Below are positions 18,178-25,129 of a DNA stretch of 64,000 nt, piece by piece. This stretch comes from Nonomuraea sp. NEAU-A123 (GTDB taxonomy: Bacteria; Actinomycetota; Actinomycetes; Streptosporangiales; Streptosporangiaceae): positions 1 through 64,000 of the forward strand of contig NZ_JAHFZZ010000031.1 of NCBI RefSeq assembly GCF_018603905.1. Reading direction: 5' to 3'. The notes under the pieces were generated by a model. The model worked only from the letters and a program-made list of their open reading frames with translations. It made no database searches and was not told the DNA's origin. Made by a program: the position numbers and the translations under genes. How positions within the stretch are numbered: the first letter of the stretch is position 1; each line of letters begins with the position of its first letter.

Positions 18178-18590
18178 CGGTCTCTCTCCCCGGCCACCCG
18201 CTGCTCCTCCTCGGCCTCGGCCGCATATGCGGACTGCAGGAACTGCGCGAACTTGACCACCTGCTCCCGGTCGCCGTCGCTGAGAGGGCTCAGCGCCCGA
18301 GCGAGCATGGCCGCTGCGTGATCAGCGATGGCGGCCTCGGTGTCCTCATCAAGGAAGTAGCCGATAGGGCGTTTGTAGAACCGTGCCAGCTTGCGCAACT
18401 CCAGGCTGTCGACCTTACGTGTCCCGCGCTCGATGTCGCTGACGGCCGTCCGCGGGATGCCTGTCCTGTCTGCGACATGCTGCTGAGAGAAGTTCAAATA
18501 TTCGCGGGCGGTGCGCAGTCTCTCTCCGACCAGCTCCCAACTCGGGCTCCAGTCAGGATCGCGGGCAATGTGTTCTTCTGGGGCAGTCAT
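18174..18590 (-). CDS. XRE-family helix-turn-helix repressor
   Basis: This 138-residue protein has a canonical lambda-repressor-type HTH: LRTAREYLNFSQQHVADRTG then IPRTAVSDIERGTRKVDSLE, followed by LRKLARFYKRPIGYFL. It is the probable substrate of the downstream ImmA/IrrE peptidase. ATG overlaps the stop of the acyl-carrier-like gene (ATGA). Candidate operators are the paired 13-mers at 18902-18944 between this operon and the MazG-like gene. Confidence 0.88.
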   Translation of the reverse strand: MTAPEEHIARDPDWSPSWELVGERLRTAREYLNFSQQHVADRTGIPRTAVSDIERGTRKVDSLELRKLARFYKRPIGYFLDEDTEAAIADHAAAMLARALSPLSDGDREQVVKFAQFLQSAYAAEAEEEQRVAGERDR

Positions 18591-18877
18591 GACACCTCCT
18601 TACTTGCGACGGCAATGGCGGCTGCGGCGAGGATCGTCCCGGCGAACGCCTGCACCGACCGCAGAGAGCGGGCGGCTTCGTTGTCGGCTGGGATGCGAAC
18701 CCCGAAGTGATCCTCGACTCGGGTCAGGATCTCGGCGATCAGCTGTGAGTCGATCGGCAGTTCGCAGCCCTGGCTCTCCAGTTCTGCGCGCAGCTCAGCC
18801 GGGTCCCGGTCTTGCTCCGCAGCCAGTAAGCCGATCGTGAGATCCACTACGTCTTCCCGGGTCATGCTTGCGGACAT
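18587..18877 (-). CDS. Acyl carrier protein-like small protein
   Basis: A 96-residue protein from the ATG at 18877, which follows GGGGAGGGAAG. ELPIDSQLIAEILTRVEDHFGVRIP resembles the carrier-protein helix II, with the DS of PIDSQL at the phosphopantetheine-serine position. Length and helical pattern fit a free-standing carrier. It is the first gene of the ACP-XRE-ImmA/IrrE operon, an unusual place for a carrier. It might deliver an acyl or aminoacyl group for base decoration, or be a carrier-fold regulatory partner. The serine is seen; modification is inference. Confidence 0.6.
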   Translation of the reverse strand: MSASMTREDVVDLTIGLLAAEQDRDPAELRAELESQGCELPIDSQLIAEILTRVEDHFGVRIPADNEAARSLRSVQAFAGTILAAAAIAVASKEVS

Positions 18878-18901
18878 CTTCCCTCCCCGGCTGTGGCGTT
18901 T

Positions 18902-18944
18902 TCCTGAATTTCCTGTCCGACAATGCCACACTCCTGGATATCCT
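18902..18944. promoter_or_regulatory. Paired 13-mer operator candidate in a divergent promoter
   Basis: TCCTGAATTTCCT at 18902-18914 and TCCTGGATATCCT at 18932-18944 share the pattern TCCTGRATWTCCT and are exactly 30 bp apart, about three helical turns. They lie between the leftward ACP-XRE-ImmA operon and the rightward MazG-like gene, so the XRE protein is the obvious candidate to bind them. Confidence 0.55.
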
Positions 18945-18981
18945 ACAAGGCGTGCAGGAGAAGCCGACACGAGGAGCGAGC

Positions 18982-19860
18982 GTGGATATGAGCGACTACC
19001 AACAAGCCGCCTGCAAGACCCTTCAGGAGGTGGAAGCCGGCACGGACGCCGTAGCCGTACCTCTCCTCGGGCTCATCGGCGAGGTCGGGGCGGTCGCCAC
19101 GGCCTACAAGAAGCAGTTGCGTGACGGGCGGGCCAATCCGACGTTCAAGGCCCAGTTGCGCGAGGAACTCGGTGACGCCCTGTGGTACCTGGCCGTACTC
19201 GCCGAGCAATCCGGCCTCGACCTAGCCGATGTCGCGGCCGCCAACCTGCACAAAGTCGCTGATCGCTGGCGCCCCACCACTGCAGATCAGATCCCCTTCG
19301 ACGAGGACTATCCGCAGAAAGAACGACTTCCACGCACCGCGCGATTCATCCTTCGTCTCGCCGACGTGAACGGCATAACCAAATCGATCCTCACATGGGA
19401 TGGCGCCGCCGTGGGAGATCCGCTCACCGACGCCTCCCACGTCAGCGACGACTACAGGATGCACGACATCTTCCACCTGTCCTACGCAGCAGTCCTTGGA
19501 TGGTCCCCGGTGATGCGCTCCTTGCTACGCCGCAAGCGCCGTTCCAACCCCGCCGTCGACGAAGCAGAAGACGGCGGCCGGGCCATCGCCATCGAGGAAG
19601 GCATCTCCGCCTTGGTGTTCTCCTACGCCAGCCGCCACAACTACCTCGACGGTAAGGCCCACATCGACAACGACCTACTCGACACCATCGGCTCCATGGT
19701 CGGACACCTCGAGGTCTCCGCCCACCGCGCCGCCGACTGGGAGAAGGCCATCCTGACCGGCTACACGGCCTGGCGGCAGCTGCGCCAAGCTGGCGGCGGC
19801 ATCATCGATCTTGACATGAACACCCAGACGCTCGTCGTTTCCTCCATGCCCGCCCAGTGA
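18982..19860 (+). CDS. MazG-like nucleotide pyrophosphohydrolase with C-terminal domain
   Basis: About 292 residues from the GTG at 18982 (GAGGAG five bases upstream); an ATG at 18988 is the alternative. The first 110 residues are MazG-like: LLGLIGEVGAVATAYKKQLR and LREELGDALWYLAVLAEQSG, with the EExxxE-type metal-binding acidic residues (GEVG, REELGD). These enzymes hydrolyse (d)NTPs to the monophosphate. The remainder (HVSDDYRMHDIFHLSYAAVL, IAIEEGISALVFSYASRHNY) is a second helical domain seen in MazG-like proteins of actinobacteria. In a hypermodification context it could remove normal or modified dNTPs from the pool. It is divergent from the XRE operon. Confidence 0.82.
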   Translation: MDMSDYQQAACKTLQEVEAGTDAVAVPLLGLIGEVGAVATAYKKQLRDGRANPTFKAQLREELGDALWYLAVLAEQSGLDLADVAAANLHKVADRWRPTTADQIPFDEDYPQKERLPRTARFILRLADVNGITKSILTWDGAAVGDPLTDASHVSDDYRMHDIFHLSYAAVLGWSPVMRSLLRRKRRSNPAVDEAEDGGRAIAIEEGISALVFSYASRHNYLDGKAHIDNDLLDTIGSMVGHLEVSAHRAADWEKAILTGYTAWRQLRQAGGGIIDLDMNTQTLVVSSMPAQ

Positions 19861-20004
19861 GGCAACAGCACCATCACGAAGGAGGAGAGCAACGCACCAG
19901 GTTCGGCCTTACACGCACCTTGCCAGCTCAGACTTCGACGAAATTGCCGGGAAGCACCGTCAGAACCGATCTCCTGTCGTGCACAGGAAGTAGTCCTTTG
20001 CCAG

Positions 20005-20607
20005 CTACATCTTCACCAGCTTGTGGAGGAGCAGCTGCTCAACGAGGAAGGCCGTAGTCGTCGCCTCATCAGCAGGAGGCACTTCGAGCGTCATGGAGGC
20101 ATGCTGGCGCGCAAGAGTCTCGTAGCCACGGCGAACCTGGTCGCGGTTTAGCTCATCCCTTTCAAAGGGCGAGGTGAACAGGAAAACCAAGTCTGCTGGC
20201 TGACTCGCCCAGATTGCGTTGATCATCCCAAAGAACGCGGACTCATCTACGCCGAGGCTGGCCAGGTCGCAGCCATACCAGCCGTAGGCCACAGTGGACC
20301 ACCACCATCGATCCAGCACCACGCCTTGCTCGTGACGGGCCTCAGCAATTGCCGCGATGTTCTCTGCATGGCACGCGAGATGTAACAGCTGGCGCGCTAA
20401 CGACGACTTGATCTGGATACCTTCAGTAAGGGAGTAGATGCTCGTCGTCACACGAGTCAAGCCGGATGGCATATGCGTGAACAGCGGGGCAGGGACGGCC
20501 CAATCAAGAGTGGAGAGCCGTTGGCGCTGAGTAGATTTTCCGCTGCGGTCCAAGCCTTCGAGCACCACGAGTGAGCTCGGCCGGAAGCGCAATTTCTGCA
20601 GCTCCAT
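20005..20607 (-). CDS. Thymidylate kinase-like dNMP kinase
   Basis: About 200 residues from the ATG at 20607. P-loop LVVLEGLDRSGKST and VLDRWWWSTVAYGWYG correspond to the Walker A and the DR(Y/W)xxS/AY motif of TMP kinases. The tryptophan run where typical enzymes have DRYxxS is unusual and suggests an altered base-binding pocket, for example for a 5-substituted uracil nucleotide. It is convergent with the MazG-like gene. An inverted repeat at 20700-20715 and a TACTAGTT octamer lie upstream. A housekeeping tmk is unlikely given the neighbours. Confidence 0.78.
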   Translation of the reverse strand: MELQKLRFRPSSLVVLEGLDRSGKSTQRQRLSTLDWAVPAPLFTHMPSGLTRVTTSIYSLTEGIQIKSSLARQLLHLACHAENIAAIAEARHEQGVVLDRWWWSTVAYGWYGCDLASLGVDESAFFGMINAIWASQPADLVFLFTSPFERDELNRDQVRRGYETLARQHASMTLEVPPADEATTTAFLVEQLLLHKLVKM

Positions 20608-20699
20608 TGTGCACCTCGTATACTCCCAAGAGCCGCTGGATGCTGGGCCCTGCATTAGTCACAATCGGATAGTTTACCGGAGCTGCCATCTTCACACAA

Positions 20700-20719
20700 A
20701 GTACCTTTTGGTACTAGTT
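20700..20719. promoter_or_regulatory. Inverted repeat plus TACTAGTT upstream of the dNMP kinase
   Basis: AGTACC-TTTT-GGTACT at 20700-20715 is a perfect 6-bp inverted repeat, overlapping TACTAGTT at 20712-20719. The same octamer occurs at 37572-37579 and 42490-42497, both intergenic. This is probably an operator rather than a terminator, since it lies upstream of the leftward gene. Confidence 0.5.
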
Positions 20720-20760
20720 GTATGTAGCTAGCCTCGCCGATTCACGGTGGCTGAAGTGAG

Positions 20761-21003
20761 CTGGCCATCAACACCGCCGCCGCGATCGGCTGCGACCTGC
20801 TCGCCTGGTTCCGGCTGCTGTGCTACAAGGCCGAGTTGGCGATCGCCGAACCGGCCACCCTGCGCTACGCACTGCTGCACACCAGCGCCCGCCTGGTCCG
20901 TGGCCAGCGACGACGCACCGTCAAGATCCCACGCACCTGGCCCTGGGCCGACCAGCTGCAACGCGCCCTCTCATCCGTCCTGGCGCTGCCCGTTCCCATC
21001 TGA
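20761..21003 (+). pseudogene. IS1380-type transposase C-terminal remnant
   Basis: The frame reads LAINTAAAIGCDLLAWFRLL, then AELAIAEPATLRYALLHTSA and RTVKIPRTWPWADQLQRAL, ending at TGA 21001-21003. This matches the C-terminus of IS1380-family DDE transposases. No start or catalytic domain remains and upstream sequence is unrelated, so it is a fragment. It marks past insertion at this locus. Confidence 0.7.
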
Positions 21004-21205
21004 TCACCAGCCCCCGCCCTGACACTCCGAGACGCGAGCCCCCCAACCGACCCGTGGAACCGGCACCACCGACGTGACCGTCGGCCCGGTGCCCTGCCCC
21101 GCAGCCAAATTGAAGATCAATAAATCACGCTGCTGTCACGCTGGGCGAAGCCACCCAAACCCGTGAACCAACGAGGCTGGTTCAAGAGGACACGCACACG
21201 CACTC

Positions 21206-21472
21206 TCATGGTTTTCCCCGATCACGAGAATGCAGTCGGCACATCACTTTAGGGAAGAATTTGAGAATGTCCCTGCGGACAGAAGGACTCTTGCGGCTGA
21301 ACCACTCAAGCAAGAGGAATTCGTAGCCAACGCGGAGCACCCAGAATAGGAGTGCGACCAGCAGGATCGGCCAGGTGAGGTGGACCGGCCACCCATGGAC
21401 ATCAGTCGAGCAGCCAGAGAGCAGGGAGATCGCCAGATTCGCGCCAACGAGACCACAACCTTTTCCGTTCAT
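21206..21472 (-). CDS. Small membrane protein
   Basis: An 88-residue protein with one clear transmembrane helix (WPILLVALLFWVLRVGYEFLLL, quoted in part as WPILLVALLFWVLRVG) and a weaker hydrophobic N-terminus ending LLSGCS, which could be a lipobox-like signal. The C-terminus is basic. The ribosome site is weak. It lies between a transposase remnant and the regulator at 21624 and is divergent from it. No family recognised. Confidence 0.45.
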   Translation of the reverse strand: MNGKGCGLVGANLAISLLSGCSTDVHGWPVHLTWPILLVALLFWVLRVGYEFLLLEWFSRKSPSVRRDILKFFPKVMCRLHSRDRGKP

Positions 21473-21514
21473 GCCTACAGCTAAGATCCAAATACTGAAC
21501 AGCCAAATAGGGCC

Positions 21515-21568
21515 TCGGCTGAACTTCGGCTGAAGCCGACAGGGCCGCTCTCAGCGGGGTTTCAGCGG
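21515..21568. promoter_or_regulatory. Two pairs of 11-bp-period direct repeats
   Basis: TCGGCTGAA starts at 21515 and 21526, and TCAGCGG starts at 21551 and 21562; both pairs have an 11-bp period and the second motif is roughly the reverse complement of the first. This arrangement fits SARP/OmpR-type regulators and lies about 55-110 bp before the SARP-like/receiver gene at 21624, so autoregulation is likely. Confidence 0.5.
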
Positions 21569-21623
21569 TTCTTCCGCCGATTTCCCTGACTACTCTTGAG
21601 GTGATTCGCTAGAGTCGGGGGTC

Positions 21624-22703
21624 ATGGCGAAGCACGAACCCATGGCCTTCATCGACATTCTCGGTAAGGCCCGCATGCGCTCCCCTGCAAATGACGTAGT
21701 CGAAGTAAGTCCTGCCCCAGCCGCGGTTCTCGTCCGACTTCTCCTCGCCGACGGGCGACCGGTGCCAGGAGAGTTGCTGCGGGATGTCCTCACTGGGGGC
21801 GGCAGCGACCAGGCGGTTCAGACGCATATGAGCTACCTGCGTAGGCAATTGAGGGCATGGACGGTGCCGATTCCGGGTCAGGAACGGCAGACTCGGACCT
21901 ATCAGTTCCTCCTGGACGGCGTCCAGGTCGACGCTTTTCTGTTCAGGGACGCCGCGGACCAGCTGGGAGAGCGACCTCAGCCCAAGGAGATCGATCAGCT
22001 CTTGGAGTTATGGCGCGGCGATCCACGCACGGTACATCCGACGGTGCCGGAGAGGTTGTGGAGAAGTGTTTTTCAGGCTCGGGATCGCCTGCTAGACGCG
22101 GTCGGGCGACTGGCGCTGTCCCAGCCCCCGCCTTCCGGGTGGTCGCGCTTCGCCGACCTGTTTCCCGGGGACCGCAAGGTGGCGCAGACGGACCAACTGC
22201 TGGCAGCTGATGAACCAAGATCGGCGACAGCGGAACAGCGGCTGCTCATCGTGGAGGACCGCATCGGTCCCTACCTATGTGATCGTCTCGCTCCCTACGC
22301 GTGCACCCTGATCAAGTCATCGCGCTGCTGGCAGCGTTTTCTCCAAACGACGTCGGGTGCACTCGACTTCAACGCCGCACTCGTCGATCTCCATTTGAAC
22401 GACGACAACGACGACTATGGCGGCCTCGATGTGCTCGCATACCTCCGCGATCACGCTCCGCACGTCCCGGCGGCGCTGCTCACGGCATACATGAAACCGG
22501 GAATCGTGGAGGATCTGAAGGAGGAGTACCGGATCGCGCTGATCGTTCACAAGGATCCCAGCGGCTCGCTTGCCGATGTCCGTAGTGCCGTGTCCCGATT
22601 GCTCCGCCATGGGCAAGTCGTCCGGGGCGGTGACACTCAGCGGCCAGCGTTTCCAACTCAGTGGTCCGGCGTTCCTGCCAGCGGCAGCCAGACTTCGAGG
22701 TGA
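21624..22703 (+). CDS. SARP-like winged-helix protein with C-terminal receiver domain
   Basis: A 359-residue protein with reversed response-regulator order. Residues about 10-165 resemble a SARP/OmpR winged helix and the start of a BTAD-like region (TGGGSDQAVQTHMSYLRRQL, FLFRDAADQLG, LLELWRGDP). Residues about 205-325 are a receiver domain: LLIVEDRIGP, phospho-acceptor Asp in AALVDLHLND, Thr in AALLTAY and Lys in HKDP, so all catalytic positions are present. Its 3' end overlaps that of the convergent histidine kinase by 46 bp, and that kinase is the obvious partner. Direct repeats at 21515-21568 are candidate self-operators. Confidence 0.8.
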   Translation: MAKHEPMAFIDILGKARMRSPANDVVEVSPAPAAVLVRLLLADGRPVPGELLRDVLTGGGSDQAVQTHMSYLRRQLRAWTVPIPGQERQTRTYQFLLDGVQVDAFLFRDAADQLGERPQPKEIDQLLELWRGDPRTVHPTVPERLWRSVFQARDRLLDAVGRLALSQPPPSGWSRFADLFPGDRKVAQTDQLLAADEPRSATAEQRLLIVEDRIGPYLCDRLAPYACTLIKSSRCWQRFLQTTSGALDFNAALVDLHLNDDNDDYGGLDVLAYLRDHAPHVPAALLTAYMKPGIVEDLKEEYRIALIVHKDPSGSLADVRSAVSRLLRHGQVVRGGDTQRPAFPTQWSGVPASGSQTSR

Positions 22704-25129
22704 GCACCGCCAAGGCCAGACATCTGATCCATGATCTCCAGCATGCCTCCGTTGTAGGTGATGTGGTCCTGGGCGTGCCGCACTCCCACCCCTCCGCCGT
22801 ATTCCGAACGTACCCGCCTGACGTCCGGGTCCAACAGCACCCGCCTCAGTTCTGGGGGGATTCCACAGCCGGAGTCCTCTACGCCTATACGGGCCCAGGC
22901 TGGTGGCTTTCCGGGCTCCAGCGATTCGGTGTCGAAGCTGAGGTGAACGCGTCCGCGGGTCCCGCGCTGCGTTCGCTGCGCGGCGCGGACTGCATTGTTG
23001 AGCAGGTTGTCCAATGCCAGCTTGACCAGGGGTCTACTGCCCCAGACGATCAGCGGATCAGCGGCATCCTCCTGAAGGGTGATCTGAACGTCCTTGTACG
23101 TGACGTGGAAATGGTGTCTCCGGCCTCGCAACAGCGCGCACAGATCGAAGGGCACGCGTTTGAGCAGGGTCTGGGCCCCCTCGGGTTCCGACAACGCCCA
23201 CACTTCGTCCAGATCGGCGATGAAGAGTAGGGCCCTCGCCAGTTGATTCGGATGATCATTCCGTGCCGCGAGTTCAGACAGGATGTCCTTGACAGCGAAC
23301 ACGTTCGTCTTCACCTGATGCATGGCGGAGGTCAGCCCGACGTTCTGCAGGTGCAGAGTGGCGCTCCCAATGGTGCGCAACCGCCGTTGGGTCAGTTCCT
23401 CGAAGTCCTCGTCGAGCCGTGCCTCCATGTCCCCGGAGCTCAGCAACGCCGCCAGCCCGGGTCTCGACCACCCGTAGACGCCAGTTCCGCGCCCTTCGAA
23501 GAGGACGCCGGTGATGGCTCGCCGGGTGGCCGCCGCAAGCGACGCCAGGTCGTCGAACGATCGTCCGATGGCCAGATACTCACCGAGGTCGTCGACTGTG
23601 AACTCCGCGTCGGGTCGCTCGCCGTAGATCATGAGCGCCACGTGCAGCAGGACCGCGACCTCCCGGTCGGAGCAGATCGGCGCGAGAACCCGCTCGTGGA
23701 AGTCCGCCATGGTCTCCCGGTCCTGGCGCCAAGCGGCGAGGTCCTCGACGGTGAGCTCGACCGGGCGACGGCCGTCGGGAGCCAGCTGCTCCAGCGCGAC
23801 CCGCAGGGCCCGCAGATACGCGCCTGTGTCATACAGCAGCGTGTCCATCACGCCCCCGCCAGGGTGAACACCGAGCAGGTCGAGGCACCACGCAATCGCG
23901 TCACGTGTTTCGTGGACGGAGGTCTGGTGTAATACCGCCGTGGCGTGCTCGCCCAAGACGTCGGCCACTCGAAGCTGGCCGCCGATCTCACGGAGCAGGT
24001 TGACGCGCCGGTGTGACTCATTTGCTGGGTCGCCGGTTCTCTCGGGGGCGATCAGCCGGAGGATCGTGGTCGCATCCAGTACCGCGACGCCCGGCGGTGG
24101 CGCAGCGCCGGATGTTCCGGAGCCGGGCACGAACCATAGCGCTTGCCTATCGGCCGATGGCGTCCATCCAGGGGGGCCGATGTACAGCGGAATCTTCTTG
24201 GGCAGGTCGAGCCACGGGAGCCGGTAATCCGAGACGGCGGCGAGGTGGGTACGGAATCCTGTACCGTACGGCTCGACCTCGTGCGGGAGGCGTCCGGCCC
24301 CCAGAGCATGGTCGAGGGCGGCGGCGAAGTCGCGCACAGTCTCCTGATCGCACCGCCGGTTCAGTTTCTCTAGCGTGGCGAGCAGGTCCGTGGTGGGCAC
24401 GTCATCGGGCACCGGGCACCAGTGCCTCCTAAAGCCCGGCGGGGCCGCGCCCCCGCGATACCACCGCAGGATCTCCGGAAGCTCACGGTCCGACCACGGC
24501 CAAGGCGCCCACCGGGGCACGCAGTGCGGACCGCCTGGGACGTCCTTCGCGGGCCCCGCCTCAAGAAGCCGTTCGGCGGCAGGAAACTCACCGGCGTCGA
24601 GGCAGCCCTGTACCGCGTCTGCCCACTCGGTGTTCCCTGCCGACTCCTCGGCGGTGAGCCACTTCGTCAGCCGGGCCTTCTCCTTCGCCTCGGCCTCATG
24701 CAGGCGGCTTTCCCAGTCATTAAGGGTGTCGACGGCCTCCTGCCGGCGATCGCGGAGCAGGGAGGAGACCGCCGGAGGCGGCTCGTGGAACTGGGCCCGC
24801 TGGGCCCGCTGGATCAGTCCGTCGCGACGCCGGGCCAATTCGCTCTTCGTCGCCTCCTGGGCGGCGCGGACCATATCGGCGATGTCGTTCGCGGTGTCGG
24901 TGGGGAACAGCCCGCTCCCTGCCAGCCCTTGCGCCACCCCGAACTCGCCGCGCTCCAGCAGTACCTCGATGGCCTGGCGGGGCTCGCTGACCGGTTCCGC
25001 AATACCGTCCAGGATCCGCTCGGCGCAGCGCTGCTCAAGGCGAGCGCCAGCTGGGCGGGCGACCTCGACCAGCAGTGCTGGGTATCTCCATCGGCCGTCC
25101 CAGTCGGCTAGCACGGCAAGCCAGTTCAT
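22658..25129 (-). CDS. Large soluble histidine kinase-like protein
   Basis: 823 residues from the ATG at 25129, which overlaps the PLD gene stop (ATGA). The C-terminus is a GHKL ATPase: N box LALDNLLNNAVRAAQ, G1 GVEDSGCGIPPEL, G2 EYGGGVGVRHAQDHI. A helix with AMHQVKTNVFAVKDIL upstream is a plausible H box, His in AMHQ. There are no transmembrane helices, and about 500 N-terminal residues are unassigned helical sequence, so it senses a cytoplasmic signal. It is last in the operon helicase-PLD-kinase and faces the response regulator gene. It is unlike classical membrane sensor kinases. Confidence 0.8.
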   Translation of the reverse strand: MNWLAVLADWDGRWRYPALLVEVARPAGARLEQRCAERILDGIAEPVSEPRQAIEVLLERGEFGVAQGLAGSGLFPTDTANDIADMVRAAQEATKSELARRRDGLIQRAQRAQFHEPPPAVSSLLRDRRQEAVDTLNDWESRLHEAEAKEKARLTKWLTAEESAGNTEWADAVQGCLDAGEFPAAERLLEAGPAKDVPGGPHCVPRWAPWPWSDRELPEILRWYRGGAAPPGFRRHWCPVPDDVPTTDLLATLEKLNRRCDQETVRDFAAALDHALGAGRLPHEVEPYGTGFRTHLAAVSDYRLPWLDLPKKIPLYIGPPGWTPSADRQALWFVPGSGTSGAAPPPGVAVLDATTILRLIAPERTGDPANESHRRVNLLREIGGQLRVADVLGEHATAVLHQTSVHETRDAIAWCLDLLGVHPGGGVMDTLLYDTGAYLRALRVALEQLAPDGRRPVELTVEDLAAWRQDRETMADFHERVLAPICSDREVAVLLHVALMIYGERPDAEFTVDDLGEYLAIGRSFDDLASLAAATRRAITGVLFEGRGTGVYGWSRPGLAALLSSGDMEARLDEDFEELTQRRLRTIGSATLHLQNVGLTSAMHQVKTNVFAVKDILSELAARNDHPNQLARALLFIADLDEVWALSEPEGAQTLLKRVPFDLCALLRGRRHHFHVTYKDVQITLQEDAADPLIVWGSRPLVKLALDNLLNNAVRAAQRTQRGTRGRVHLSFDTESLEPGKPPAWARIGVEDSGCGIPPELRRVLLDPDVRRVRSEYGGGVGVRHAQDHITYNGGMLEIMDQMSGLGGAHLEVWLPLAGTPDH

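Noticed and set aside
20005..20607. Housekeeping thymidylate kinase
   Set aside because: It sits in an accessory block with a modified DR(W)-type motif and its own operator-like repeat, so a dedicated kinase is more likely.
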